Shown here: positions 42,627-51,619 of the stretch, piece by piece
How the letters are laid out: each line of letters begins with the position of its first letter
Position numbering within the stretch: the stretch's first letter is position 1
Origin: Deltaproteobacteria bacterium
GTDB lineage: Bacteria; Desulfobacterota; GWC2-55-46
Assembly: GCA_016234935.1 (NCBI GenBank)
Contig: JACRNL010000011.1
Coordinates: 62,001-126,000 of the forward strand
Length of the DNA stretch: 64,000 nt
Reading direction: 5' to 3'
The notes under the pieces: generated by a model
Database searches by the model: none
Told to the model about the DNA's origin: nothing
Seen by the model: only the letters and a program-made list of their open reading frames with translations
Program-made: the position numbers and the translations under genes

Positions 42627-43193
42627 ATGGGCATGATCCAGAGTTTTGACGCCGACGCCTTTCGCGCTATAAACGGGGCCGTATATCCCGTGCTTGACGT
42701 GGTGATGCCGTTTATAACCAACAAGGGCAATTTTTACGGGGTCATAATATTCGCCGTAGCCGTCATACTCATCAAAGAGAGGAAAAGAGGCGCGCAGGGC
42801 CTGGCCCTTCTCATAATGGCGGTCTTGCTGAGCGATTTTATCGCAAACCTTCTGAAGCACGCGGTCGGCAGGATACGGCCGTGCAATGCCTTTGACGGTG
42901 TGCGGCTTCTCGTGGGATGCACCGAATCCTTTTCATTCCCGTCCGGCCATGCCGCGACTATCTTCACCGCGATGGTTTTTCTTTCGGTGAGATACAGGAG
43001 ATACGCGCCGGCGTTCATGGCGATGGCCGTGTCCGTCGCGTATTCGAGGGTCTACGTAGGCGTGCACTATCCGCTTGACACCGTCGGAGGGGCGCTCCTT
43101 GGCGCGAGCGTGGCCTTTGTATTTGCCGAGGCTGACAGGCGGTATGGAGGCGCGCTTTTCGGCCGGCGCGTGAAGACTGAAAATGAACCATGA
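42627..43193 (+). CDS. PAP2-family membrane phosphatase
   Basis: Six-helix phosphatase with the full three-part active site: KHAVGRIRP (K-x6-RP), SFSFPSGHAATIF, and SRVYVGVHYPLD (SR-x5-H-x3-D). 188 residues. Family members dephosphorylate undecaprenyl pyrophosphate, PGP or lipid A. Given the LPS setting, and the GT39 gene that overlaps its end by 11 bp, a role in polyprenyl carrier recycling or lipid A 1-/4'-dephosphorylation is likely but not decided by sequence. Confidence 0.9.
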   Translation: MGMIQSFDADAFRAINGAVYPVLDVVMPFITNKGNFYGVIIFAVAVILIKERKRGAQGLALLIMAVLLSDFIANLLKHAVGRIRPCNAFDGVRLLVGCTESFSFPSGHAATIFTAMVFLSVRYRRYAPAFMAMAVSVAYSRVYVGVHYPLDTVGGALLGASVAFVFAEADRRYGGALFGRRVKTENEP

Positions 43194-44718
43194 CGGCCGC
43201 GTTCCGGCGCAAAAAAACAGGCTCGTTATAATAATCCTCGCGCTCTCGCTTCTGAGGCTGCTGTATATCGGCCTTACGCCCCTGGACCTTTCTCCGGACG
43301 AGGCGCATTACTGGGAATGGTCGCGCCATCTGGACTGGAGCTATTACAGCAAAGGCCCCGCGGTCGCCTACGTTATCGCCATGACCACGGCTGTTTTCGG
43401 CCAGACCGCCTTTGGCGTCCGTGCCGGGGCCGTTTTTTTCTCGGCCCTTGCGTCGTATCTGATATATCTTTTCGGAAAAGATATTTTTGACGATGAAAAG
43501 ACGGGCTTTTACGCCGCCCTGCTGTCCATGGCAATCCCGTTTTTTTCCATAGGCGGGATACTCATCACAACGGACGTTCTTTTCATATTTTTCTGGACTG
43601 CGGCCTTTTTTTGCATTAAAAGGGGGCTTGACACCGAAAAGCAGCTGTGGTGGTGCCTTGCGGGCGCGGCAACCGGGTTTGGCTTTTTGAGCAAATACAC
43701 GATGGTATTCATCTATCCGGCGCTGTTTTTTTTCCTTCTGGCGTCACGCGGCGATAAGCGCTGGCTTAAAAGGAAGGAGCCGTATATCGCCTTTGCCATA
43801 AGCCTTGTCTTCATGATTCCGGTTATATACTGGAATCTAACGCATGGAGAGGTTACAATAAGGCATACTATGGGGCAGGCCCATCTTGGAGAAGGCGGTT
43901 TTTCACTGACCTCGCCCCTTGAGTTCCTTGGCTCGCAGTTTTTGCTCATTACGCCTCTTTTGTTCATCGGCCTTGTTTACGCAGCGTGGAAGGCGGGGGT
44001 TGACGGTTTTAAGGGGAAAAACAGCGGGCTTTTATTCGTCTTTTTTTCATCCGTCCCGCTGTTTCTGTTTTTTCTTGCCAAGAGCGTTCATGGCAAAGTG
44101 CAGGCCAACTGGGCGGTAGCCGCCTATGTGCCGCTGTTGCCCGCCGTTGTATTTTTATTTCTAAGGCTCTTTAAGGAGTCCGGCAGGAGCGCAAGGCGGC
44201 GGCTTCGCGCCGTCGCCGGGCTTGCCATAGGCCTCGGCGTCGGGGCGTCTTTTGTGGCCTACTTCCCGTGGACTGTCGAGATGTTAACCGGCAGGGACGC
44301 CATGAAGGGCGCGCCGTTCAACAGGGTCACGGACTGGAGAGAGCTCGGAGAAAAGGTCTCGGACGTCAGGGACGCGATGGGGCGCGCGTTTGTAATGAGC
44401 GACACGTATCAGATAACGAGCGAGCTTGCGTTTTATACGCGGGGCAATCCGTCTGCCTACAACGTGGACACAGGCCAGAGGCGCATGAACCAATACGACC
44501 TCTGGCCGGGGTTTGACGGTCTTACCGGCCAGAACGCCGTCTACGTCAAGGGAGGCGACGCTTCCATCGAGCCGATGGTAGCGGAGGCGTTCGACAGCTG
44601 CGGCAGGGAGCTCTTTACCATCTACAGGGGCGGCAGGGCGGACAAAGACTTTTCCATATTCAGCTGTTATAATTTCAAGGGTATGAAGGGGCAGGCGTCC
44701 GGACACGGCAGGTTTTGA
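43183..44718 (+). CDS. Glycosyltransferase family 39 / ArnT-like membrane transferase
   Basis: 511 residues with about 11 membrane helices. The first periplasmic loop has LDLSPDEAHYWEWSRHLD, the Asp-Glu motif of PMT/ArnT-type enzymes that use polyprenyl-phosphate sugars. DRKxx-type chain-length features are not evident. With the GT2 polyprenyl-phosphate sugar synthase that follows, it would decorate lipid A, core or a protein in the periplasm. The acceptor is unknown. Confidence 0.88.
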   Translation: MNHDGRVPAQKNRLVIIILALSLLRLLYIGLTPLDLSPDEAHYWEWSRHLDWSYYSKGPAVAYVIAMTTAVFGQTAFGVRAGAVFFSALASYLIYLFGKDIFDDEKTGFYAALLSMAIPFFSIGGILITTDVLFIFFWTAAFFCIKRGLDTEKQLWWCLAGAATGFGFLSKYTMVFIYPALFFFLLASRGDKRWLKRKEPYIAFAISLVFMIPVIYWNLTHGEVTIRHTMGQAHLGEGGFSLTSPLEFLGSQFLLITPLLFIGLVYAAWKAGVDGFKGKNSGLLFVFFSSVPLFLFFLAKSVHGKVQANWAVAAYVPLLPAVVFLFLRLFKESGRSARRRLRAVAGLAIGLGVGASFVAYFPWTVEMLTGRDAMKGAPFNRVTDWRELGEKVSDVRDAMGRAFVMSDTYQITSELAFYTRGNPSAYNVDTGQRRMNQYDLWPGFDGLTGQNAVYVKGGDASIEPMVAEAFDSCGRELFTIYRGGRADKDFSIFSCYNFKGMKGQASGHGRF

Positions 44719-44775
44719 TATCCGCGGGCCGGCAACACCGCTTGCGGGCCGGCAGGCCAACACCCCGCCCTGCCC

Positions 44776-44810
44776 TCCCCCGTGAAGGGGCTCAGCTCCC
44801 TCAGGGGGGG
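44776..44810. repeat. Palindromic repeat A7, intergenic
   Basis: CTCCCCCGTGAAGGGGCTCA followed by GCTCCCTCAGGGGGGG. It lies between the GT39 and GT2 genes. Confidence 0.75.
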
Positions 44811-44876
44811 AGGAGAAAAGGAAGGGATCGTCTTCATGAAAATGAAAAAGCGGAGGCTACGTTGAGAGGATCGGTT

Positions 44877-45839
44877 GTGGAGTTCAGGAAAAGTTCAGAA
44901 GAGACCGTTTCCATAGTAATTCCGGTATTCGAGGAGGAAGAGAGTCTGCCGCACCTTTATAAGTCCATAAAGGCCGTGATGGACGCCGTCCCGAACAAAT
45001 ACGAAATCGTCTTTGTCGACGACGGCAGCAAGGACGGCACGATGAAGGTCCTTGAAGAGCTTCACGCGAAGGACAAGAACGTCGTGGTCGTAGCCTTCAG
45101 GCGGAACTTCGGCCAGACGGCCGCGATGGCCGCGGGGTTTGAGTACGCGCAGGGCGATATCATCATCACGATGGACGCGGATCTGCAAAACGACCCGAAA
45201 GACATTCCGAAGTTTCTTGAGAAGATAAAGACCTGCGACGTGGTGAGCGGCTGGAGGAAGAACAGGCAGGATAAGTTCATCTCCAGAAGGCTCCCCTCGA
45301 TGATAGCCAACGGCCTCATATCAAAGGTCACCGGCGTGCGTCTGCATGATTACGGATGCACGCTCAAGGCTTATAGAAAAGAGGTCATAAAGAACGTCAG
45401 ACTCTACGGCGAGATGCACCGTTTCATCCCTGCGCTGGCGAGCTGGGTGGGCGCTTCGATAGAAGAGGTTGAGACCGCGCACCACGCCAGACAGTTCGGC
45501 AGATCGAAGTACGGTATTTCAAGGACGGTGCGCGTGATACTCGACCTTATCACCGTAAAGTTCCTTCAGAGCTTTTCCACGCGGCCTATCCACGCCTTCG
45601 GGGGGCTGGGCATGGGGTTTGGGCTTGCCGGCTTTTTGATAGGGCTTTACTTGAGCATCCTGAAGATCTTTTTCGGTCAGAGCATAGGCGCAAGGCCGCT
45701 TCTTTTCCTGGGGGTTCTCCTTATCATCATCGGCGTTCAGCTCGTCGTCATGGGGCTTCTTGGCGAGATGCTCGCCCGCGTCTACCATGAATCACAGGGT
45801 AAACCCATATTCACGGTGAAAAAGGTCTTGAAACGGTAA
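44877..45839 (+). CDS. GT2 polyprenyl-phosphate sugar transferase (ArnC/DPM-like)
   Basis: Catalytic domain: VSIVIPVFEEEESLPHLY, YEIVFVDDGSKDGTMKVLEE, and the Mg site ITMDADLQNDPKDIP (DxD). Two C-terminal membrane helices (LGMGFGLAGFLIGLYLSILK, LLFLGVLLIIIGVQL) fit the ArnC/GtrB group, which loads sugars on undecaprenyl phosphate. The long frame from 44715 runs through repeats; GTG 44877, 7 bases after GAGAGGA, is the best start (TTG 44862 is an alternative). 320 residues. Confidence 0.9.
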   Translation: MEFRKSSEETVSIVIPVFEEEESLPHLYKSIKAVMDAVPNKYEIVFVDDGSKDGTMKVLEELHAKDKNVVVVAFRRNFGQTAAMAAGFEYAQGDIIITMDADLQNDPKDIPKFLEKIKTCDVVSGWRKNRQDKFISRRLPSMIANGLISKVTGVRLHDYGCTLKAYRKEVIKNVRLYGEMHRFIPALASWVGASIEEVETAHHARQFGRSKYGISRTVRVILDLITVKFLQSFSTRPIHAFGGLGMGFGLAGFLIGLYLSILKIFFGQSIGARPLLFLGVLLIIIGVQLVVMGLLGEMLARVYHESQGKPIFTVKKVLKR

Positions 45840-45840
45840 C

Positions 45841-45978
45841 GGCTTGAAGGGGCTCAGCCCCCTCAGGGGCCGAGCCCCTTCAAGGGGTTTGACCCCCCGC
45901 GCGGCGCGCCGCCTTAAACACGCAGGAATGACAGGAAAAATGTCATTCCTGCCTGCCCTCGCGTGCTTGAAGCGGGGG
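45841..45978. repeat. Composite A and B repeat cluster
   Basis: Family A units (CTTGAAGGGGCTCAGCCCCC, TCAGGGGCCGAGCCCCTTCA) followed by a B-related CGCGCGGCGCGCCGCCTTAA, a 10-bp hairpin AGGAATGACA/TGTCATTCCT, and B5 (45952-45978, CCTGCCCTCGCGTGCTTGAA). Both families next to each other between two genes. Confidence 0.8.
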
Positions 45979-46006
45979 ATGACAGAAAAGGGACGTTTTT
46001 ACATAG

Positions 46007-46975
46007 ATGAAAAAAGCCATCTCCGTAATAATAAAGATAGCCGTAAGCGGCGCCATACTGTATGCCCTTTTTAGCCGCATGGACCCCGGCGCCTTCTGGA
46101 AAACGCTCCGCGCGGTGGACCTGCCGCTCGCGGTGCTTTCCGGTTTCATCTTTACCTTTTCGCAGTTTGTTTCAACCTACCGGTGGTCGGTAATCCTTAA
46201 AAAGGATATAGGCACCTCGTATTTGAAGCTCCTTTCCATCTACTTCATCGGGATGTTTTTCAATAACTTCCTGCCCACGGCCGTAGGGGGTGACGTGGTG
46301 AAGGGTTATTACCTCTATCGGGAGTCCAAAAGGGGCGATATCTCGCTGGCCTCGATATTCATGGACAGGTATGTCGGGTTTGCCGCGCTGATATTAATGG
46401 CCGCTATGGCCGTTATTCCCGGTTATGCGCTTATAGAGGGCGCGGGGATCGGCTGGTTACTGGTCGTCCTTATCGGCGGCTTCACAGCGATGAGCCTTGT
46501 CATCTGGGTGGGGCCTTTGCACAGCTGGGTAATGGCGATACTGGCAAAGGTGCATTTTTACGGGATAAACAGGAAGATAGACACGTTCTACAAGGTGCTC
46601 ATGGGGTATAAGAGGCGCCCTCAGCTGCTCGTGAGGATATTCATCCTGTCTTTTGTCGTGCAGGGCAGCGTCATTCTCGGTTATTTTATCCTCAGCAGGG
46701 GTCTGGGCATGAACGTGGGTTTTGGCTACTTCTTTCTTTTTATACCGCTTACCACCACGGTGTCGATGCTGCCGGTGTCGGTCTCCGGTCTGGGGCTGCG
46801 TGAGAGCGCGTTTGTTTTTCTTTTCATGAAGGCCGGCGCGCGCGCGGAGGAGGCATTTACCCTATCCATCCTGTGGTTTGGCATAAACGCTGTCGTGAGC
46901 ATGATCGGCGGCGTAGAATACCTCAGGATGGGCGGCAAGGCGGGAGATGCCGCGGCGGAGATCTCCCCGGAATAA
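46007..46975 (+). CDS. Flippase-like YbhN/UPF0104 membrane protein
   Basis: 322 residues with about seven membrane helices, of the lysylphosphatidylglycerol synthase TM-region (YbhN, AglD/MprF-like) family. FFNNFLPTAVGGDVVKGYYLYRE-type sequence near residues 85-107 and PVSVSGLGLRESAFVFLFMKA near 265 are its two conserved blocks. Proposed for such proteins: lipid-linked substrate flipping. Next to a polyprenyl sugar GT2 and a GT39 this fits translocating the lipid-sugar, as inference. No clear ribosome binding site precedes 46007. Confidence 0.85.
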   Translation: MKKAISVIIKIAVSGAILYALFSRMDPGAFWKTLRAVDLPLAVLSGFIFTFSQFVSTYRWSVILKKDIGTSYLKLLSIYFIGMFFNNFLPTAVGGDVVKGYYLYRESKRGDISLASIFMDRYVGFAALILMAAMAVIPGYALIEGAGIGWLLVVLIGGFTAMSLVIWVGPLHSWVMAILAKVHFYGINRKIDTFYKVLMGYKRRPQLLVRIFILSFVVQGSVILGYFILSRGLGMNVGFGYFFLFIPLTTTVSMLPVSVSGLGLRESAFVFLFMKAGARAEEAFTLSILWFGINAVVSMIGGVEYLRMGGKAGDAAAEISPE

Positions 46976-47051
46976 ACCTATTTTTCCTGTTAAAATATAC
47001 GATTAAAAAGATGACAGCTGCGGTGGAAAGTTTGAATAACCGGAGGTTAAC

Positions 47052-47225
47052 ATGGCTGTGGACAAAGAGCTTCTTGAGATACTTGCCTGTCCCGTATGCA
47101 AGGGCGCGGTGAAGTTGAACAAGAAAAAAGACGGTCTTGCCTGCGAGAAGTGCCGGGTCGTGTATCCGATAAAAGACGACATTCCGGTGATGCTTGTTGA
47201 TGAGGCGGTTAAAGACGCCGGTTGA
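47052..47225 (+). CDS. Trm112 family zinc-ribbon protein
   Basis: A 57-residue gene: ATG 47052 after CGGAGGTTAAC, TGA at 47223-47225. It starts AVDKELLEILACPVCKGAVK and has a second Cys pair CEKC, followed by VYPIKDDIPVML, the Trm112/YcaR pattern. In Proteobacteria this gene often lies beside LPS genes such as lpxK. Bacterial role not firmly known; in other organisms Trm112 activates methyltransferases, and an unassigned methyltransferase is encoded at 49800. Confidence 0.92.
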   Translation: MAVDKELLEILACPVCKGAVKLNKKKDGLACEKCRVVYPIKDDIPVMLVDEAVKDAG

Positions 47226-47457
47226 CAGGGTTAACGCGGAAGGCGGTTTGGTCCACCCCCACCCGGCCCTCCCCCCTCAGGGGGAGGAGACAGGGAAGAT
47301 GCCATCGAGCGGCCCGAATGCGTTGATTTTTCAGGAAATCCTGTTGAATACGCCCGCTTTGAATGAACGGATCCGTGGGGCCTGTTTATCCGCGCACGGC
47401 ATGGAAAAGGCAGATAACAAAAACCCGTTTTAGCACGCCTGCCGCGGCCAAGGCCGC
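47226..47457. other. Repeat-containing intergenic stretch
   Basis: Contains CCACCCCCACCCGGCCCTCC followed by CCCTCAGGGGGAGGAGACAG (about 47252-47296), a type also present at 49715-49799. No coding signal seen. Confidence 0.5.
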
Positions 47458-47481
47458 ATGGCGGGATTATTAGAGGACCTC

Positions 47482-48216
47482 TTGAAGGTATCCGTCACCA
47501 TAATAACGCTTAACGAAGAGGCCAACATACGCCGGTGCCTTGAGAGCGTCAGATGGGCCGACGAGATAATTGTCTCCGATTCCGGCAGCGTTGACAAGAC
47601 CGTCTCCATATGCCGCGAATACGGCGCGCGGGTCTATGAAGACGCATGGCGCGGCTACGGGAAGCAGAAAAACCTCTGCGCCGGGCGCGCGAAGAACGAA
47701 TGGATTTTAAATGTGGACGCGGATGAACAGATAACGCCTGAGTTGAAAGACGAGCTGCAAAGGGCGGTTGAAGACGGCGCGAAGGCGGGCTGCTACGTCG
47801 CAAGAAAAAATTACTTCGGCGCGCGGTGGATAAGACACTGCGGCTGGTATCCCGATTACAACCTCAGGCTTTACAGGAAGGATAAGGGCTCTTTTAACGA
47901 GGCAAGGGTTCACGAGGCCGTGACGGTTGACGGCCTGACCAGCAGGCTTAAAAACCCGCTCGTGCACCGGACGTACAGGGACATAACGGATTATTTCACG
48001 AGGATGCAGCGGTACTCGACCCTTGCCGCCGAGGAGTTGAAGGACAAAGGAAAACGGGCGGGCGTTGCCGATATCCTTCTGAGGCCGCCCCTGACGTTTC
48101 TAAAGATGTACATCCTCAAGCTGGGTTTCCTTGACGGGGCGATGGGGCTTACCCTGTCAATGCTCTACGCCTGCTATACTCTTGCGAAGTACGCAAAGCT
48201 CCGCGAAATGCAGTAA
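47482..48216 (+). CDS. GT2 LPS-core transferase, WaaE/KdtX-like
   Basis: Catalytic GT2 domain starting KVSVTIITLNEEANIRRCLE, then DEIIVSDSGSVDKTVSICR, WILNVDADEQITPELK (DxD) and WYPDYNLRLYRKDKGSF, the pattern of the beta-1,4-glucosyltransferase WaaE family that acts on the first heptose. Start: TTG 47482 with GAGGA upstream gives the canonical N-terminus; ATG 47458 would add eight residues. 244 residues. Confidence 0.88.
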   Translation: MKVSVTIITLNEEANIRRCLESVRWADEIIVSDSGSVDKTVSICREYGARVYEDAWRGYGKQKNLCAGRAKNEWILNVDADEQITPELKDELQRAVEDGAKAGCYVARKNYFGARWIRHCGWYPDYNLRLYRKDKGSFNEARVHEAVTVDGLTSRLKNPLVHRTYRDITDYFTRMQRYSTLAAEELKDKGKRAGVADILLRPPLTFLKMYILKLGFLDGAMGLTLSMLYACYTLAKYAKLREMQ

Positions 48217-48485
48217 CAGGCTGCTGAAAACATGTCCTCGCAGGCTTTAAGCGGGGAAGCGAGGCTGAAGCCTCGCACTACGATATATGACTCTTGACAA
48301 CACAGTTGCTCATTCGTTGCTTCCTCCCCAGCACCACTTTCTGCCTCATATATTTGGGATGTGGCGTTAATTTATGCCAGAAAGTGGTGCTGGGCTTGCA
48401 TCTGGCTGGGTTCCCATTGCGTCTTTATTATTACGATGGGAAGATTTGAGCAGCCTGATTGGATTCATGTTTTTTAGTAACCTTC
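48215..48485. mobile_element. MITE-like element, family C copy 5, interrupted by other repeats
   Basis: Left end AACAGGCTGCTGAAAACATG; right end GATTTGAGCAGCCTGATTGG. Inside are a B fragment (CAGGCTTTAAGCGGGGAAG), hairpin D4 (48259-48276), and a separate inverted repeat with perfect 17-bp arms CCCAGCACCACTTTCTG (48327-48343) and its complement (48378-48394). The segment 48395-48460 matches the right part of MITE copy 3. Confidence 0.8.
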
Positions 48486-48517
48486 TAACGCATAAGCCCG
48501 GACGAGGCAGCATCAAG

Positions 48518-49714
48518 TTGAACGAATTCAAGGACGTAAAAAAGATACTTGTTATCAAGCTCCGGCATATCGGGGACGTGCTTTTGGCCGTTCCTGCCGT
48601 AAGGGCGCTTAAAGAGAGCTTTCCCGGCGCGCGGGTCTCGGCCCTCGTAAATTCCGGAACAGAAGACATGCTCACGTTAAATCCGCTCATTGAAGAGGTC
48701 ATTACGTTTAACAGGTCAGTCAAGGGCCTGTCCATCGCCGGCAGGACGCCTGCCCTCGCGTGCCTGAAGCGGGGGATGGGGGAGCTGAAGTTCGTTAAGG
48801 ATCTTCGCGCGCGCGGCTTTGACATGACGGTTGACCTTACCGGCGGCGACAGGCCGGCGCTCATGGGCTTTCTCATCGGCGCGCGGTACCGCCTCGGCTG
48901 CGACCCGATGGGCAAGGGGTTTGCCGGAAAAAAATATCTATACACCCACCTCGCCGGAAGGCCGGCGGGCAGGTTGCATACGGTCTTAAGAGACCTGGCC
49001 CTTGTCAGGAGCTTTGGTATTGACACGGCGGATCTCACGGTGGACATCTTCACCTCTGCCGCGGACGATTCATTTGTCAAAAGGCTTTTGGAGGAAAATG
49101 GCGTTAAGCCCCTTGAAGGGGTTCAACCCCCTGAGGGGGTTCAACCGGGCGAGCCTTTCGTCCACGTGCATCCGACCTCGCGCTGGTTCTTTAAGTGCTG
49201 GAAGGATGAGGCAATGGCCGAGGTCATGGACATGCTCCAGATGAACGGCTTTAAGACCGTGATCACCGCCGCGCCGGACGACAGGGAGATGAAAAGGGCA
49301 GCGTCCGTCATTTCGCGCATGAGGACCCGCCCGATAGACCTTTCAGGCAAATTGAATTTAAAGCAGATGGCGGCGCTTTCAAGGTCGTCCGTGATGTTTT
49401 TAGGGGTTGACTCCGCCCCCATGCACATAGCCGCCGCGTGCGGCGCGCGGGTCGTCGGCATATTCGGCCCGTCGGGCGCGTTCGACTGGGGGCCGTGGGA
49501 CAACAAGGCGGCCAGTGAAGACCCGTCTGCGGCCTATCCGCAAAAAAACGGCGTTCAGTGTTTCGGCGCTAATACGGTGATCCAGAAGGACTGGGACTGC
49601 GTCCCCTGCGGCAAGGACGGATGCAAAGGCACGAAAAAGAGCGACTGCCTTGACGCCATCGAGGCGGCCGAGGTCTGGAAGATGTTGAAAGACAAACTTG
49701 GCGTTGTGCGTTAG
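48518..49714 (+). CDS. GT9 heptosyltransferase, WaaQ-like
   Basis: VKKILVIKLRHIGDVLLAVP opens a GT9 fold; the donor site is LGVDSAPMHIAAACGARVVG and FGPSGAFDWGPWD. Resembles heptosyltransferase III (WaaQ). It carries both repeat families in frame: B6 as TPALACLKRGMGEL (48748-48775) and double A9 as KPLEGVQPPEGVQPGEP (49108-49146). The first ~30 codons of the open frame from 48374 lie in the MITE; TTG 48518 is the likely start (ATG 48467, inside the MITE end, is the alternative). About 398 residues. Confidence 0.88.
   Translation: MNEFKDVKKILVIKLRHIGDVLLAVPAVRALKESFPGARVSALVNSGTEDMLTLNPLIEEVITFNRSVKGLSIAGRTPALACLKRGMGELKFVKDLRARGFDMTVDLTGGDRPALMGFLIGARYRLGCDPMGKGFAGKKYLYTHLAGRPAGRLHTVLRDLALVRSFGIDTADLTVDIFTSAADDSFVKRLLEENGVKPLEGVQPPEGVQPGEPFVHVHPTSRWFFKCWKDEAMAEVMDMLQMNGFKTVITAAPDDREMKRAASVISRMRTRPIDLSGKLNLKQMAALSRSSVMFLGVDSAPMHIAAACGARVVGIFGPSGAFDWGPWDNKAASEDPSAAYPQKNGVQCFGANTVIQKDWDCVPCGKDGCKGTKKSDCLDAIEAAEVWKMLKDKLGVVR
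48748..48775. repeat. Palindromic repeat B6, inside a GT9 CDS
   Basis: GCCTGCCCTCGCGTGCC followed by TGAAGCGGGGG. Read as P-A-L-A-C-L-K-R-G. Confidence 0.88.
49108..49146. repeat. Palindromic repeat A9 (two units), inside the same GT9 CDS
   Basis: GCCCCTTGAAGGGGTTCAA joined to CCCCCTGAGGGGGTTCAACC. Read as P-L-E-G-V-Q-P-P-E-G-V-Q-P. Confidence 0.88.
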
Positions 49715-49799
49715 GGTGGGAGATGACCCTCTCCTTATCTCCTCCCCCTTCACGGGGGAGGGCAGGGTGGTGGGGGTGGGCGGGGGCTGAATAATAACA

Positions 49800-50510
49800 G
49801 TGAAAAGGCATCAGAGCGCGGCAATAGAGATGATAACCGGGCTTCGTCCCGGCAGGATACTTGACGCCGGCTCAGGCGGCGAATCCATAGGCAGGGCTTT
49901 GAAGGAAAGGGGGTTCTCCGTATTCCCCATAGACCTTTTTGAGGCGCCGTTTTTGAAGGAGACCTTCGTGCGCGCGGACATGAACCGGCCGCTGCCGTTT
50001 GCGGCAAACGCATTCGACTATGTCCTTTGCAGCGAGACGCTTCAGTATCTTGACAACCACGCCCTTGTCTTCAGTGAGTTTGAAAGGGTTTTAAAGAAAG
50101 ACGGGCAGATGATCCTCAGCACGCCGAATGTGCTCAGCGCGAATTCGAGGATTTATTTTTTCCAAAGGGGATGGTTTCCGCACTTCAAGCCCTTCAGGAC
50201 GGTTGATGAAAGCAAGGGCTGGGACATGGCGGTATACAACCCGATTTCCCTTATCGAGATAATAGGCCGCATGAAAAAGAACGGCTTTGAGATGAAGGCG
50301 CTGAAGGCGTCGAGGTTAAAGGCCGCGAATGTGCCGCTTTATCTCTTTCTAAAGACGCTCTATTGGGCAGGGCTGCTTTTTGAGAGGAACGCCGAAAAGG
50401 CCGCGCTCTTAAGGGCGATTTCATCAAAAGAGGCGCTTTTGGGCGACCACCTCATAATGCGGTTTGCCAGGCCATCGCCGCGGCCGCCGGCAGGCCGGGC
50501 AAAATGCTGA
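49800..50510 (+). CDS. Class I SAM-dependent methyltransferase
   Basis: Motif I is GRILDAGSGGESIGRALKERG; the acidic end of strand 2 is FPIDLFEA; motif post-I NAFDYVLCSETLQYLDNH and LKKDGQMILSTPNVLS complete a Rossmann methyltransferase of the Methyltransf_11 type. GTG start at 49800. 236 residues with a Pro-rich tail. Substrate unknown; a sugar or lipid of the LPS is plausible from context. The stop overlaps the next GT4 gene by 7 bases. Confidence 0.85.
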   Translation: MKRHQSAAIEMITGLRPGRILDAGSGGESIGRALKERGFSVFPIDLFEAPFLKETFVRADMNRPLPFAANAFDYVLCSETLQYLDNHALVFSEFERVLKKDGQMILSTPNVLSANSRIYFFQRGWFPHFKPFRTVDESKGWDMAVYNPISLIEIIGRMKKNGFEMKALKASRLKAANVPLYLFLKTLYWAGLLFERNAEKAALLRAISSKEALLGDHLIMRFARPSPRPPAGRAKC

Positions 50511-51619
50511 CGATACTCCATACCGAGTCGTCCGCCGGCTGGGGCGGGCAGGAAAACAGGACCCTGCATGAATGTCTGGGGCTTAAAAAGCTCGGAGACA
50601 GGGTCATGATACTCTGCAAGCCCGGCAGCAAACTGAGCGAGAGGGCCGGGGCCGCAGGCATCGAGGTCTTAACGCACACCATGCGCGGCTCTTATGATAT
50701 GTGCGCCGTTTGGCGGATAATGGATATTATAAAAAAAGAAAATGTTGACATAGTCAACACACACAGCGGCGTTGACAGTTTCTTAGGGGCCGTTGCCGGA
50801 AGGCTTTCCCTTAAAAGGCCGCGCATCGTGAGGACAAGGCATCTGGCCCTGCCCATCACGTCGCGGGCGAGCTACGCGCTCCTTCCCCACAGGGTGGTCA
50901 CGGTCAGCCAGTACGTGAGAAGCTATCTTGTGAAGGATAAAGGCATACCCGCGGCAAAGGTCACAGCCATACCCACGGGCATAGACCTTGCGAGGTTCGA
51001 CCCGGACAAAACTCCCGACACCCTGCGCGCCGGGCTTGGATTAAAGGACGGCGCGTTAATCGTCGGCACGGTCGCCATATTAAGGCGTAAAAAAGGGCAT
51101 CACGTCCTCCTTGACGCCATCCCGCGCGTCCTTGCCGCCGTGCCGGAGGCCGTTTTCGTATTTGCCGGAAACGGCCCGCAAAGGGAAAATATCGAGGCAA
51201 GGATACAGGAATTAGGCATAGAAAACAGCGTGCGGCTGCTCGGCCTGAGGAGCGACGTGCCGTCGGTCATAAAGGGGCTGGACATCTTCGTGCTGCCGAC
51301 ATTGCAGGAGGCCCTCGGCACTTCGATATTGGAGGCCTCGGCCATGGGTATATCCGTCATCGCGACGCGCGTCGGGGGCGTGCCGGAGGCCGTCATCGAA
51401 GGAAAGACCGGCATCCTCGTAGAGCCCCAAGACAGCGCAGGGCTTGCGGATGCCATTATAAGACTGCTGAAGGACGCGTCCTTAAGAAAGCGCATGGGTA
51501 AAGAGGGCAGGCGCACGGCCGTTGAAAATTATTCAACCGACACCATGTCAAAGCGCATGAGAAGCCTCTACGAAGAGCTTATGAACTTGAAAAAATGCGG
51601 CGGCGGCCTATGCCGATAA
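50504..51619 (+). CDS. GT4 glycosyltransferase
   Basis: GT-B fold. The N-domain starts LTILHTESSAGWGGQENRTL with the Gly-Gly-x-Glu loop. The C-domain has LIVGTVAILRRKKGHHVLL, FVFAGNGPQRENIEA and the donor-binding E-x7-E region FVLPTLQEALGTSILEASAM. 371 residues. Role in LPS core or O-chain assembly from context. Confidence 0.9.
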   Translation: MLTILHTESSAGWGGQENRTLHECLGLKKLGDRVMILCKPGSKLSERAGAAGIEVLTHTMRGSYDMCAVWRIMDIIKKENVDIVNTHSGVDSFLGAVAGRLSLKRPRIVRTRHLALPITSRASYALLPHRVVTVSQYVRSYLVKDKGIPAAKVTAIPTGIDLARFDPDKTPDTLRAGLGLKDGALIVGTVAILRRKKGHHVLLDAIPRVLAAVPEAVFVFAGNGPQRENIEARIQELGIENSVRLLGLRSDVPSVIKGLDIFVLPTLQEALGTSILEASAMGISVIATRVGGVPEAVIEGKTGILVEPQDSAGLADAIIRLLKDASLRKRMGKEGRRTAVENYSTDTMSKRMRSLYEELMNLKKCGGGLCR

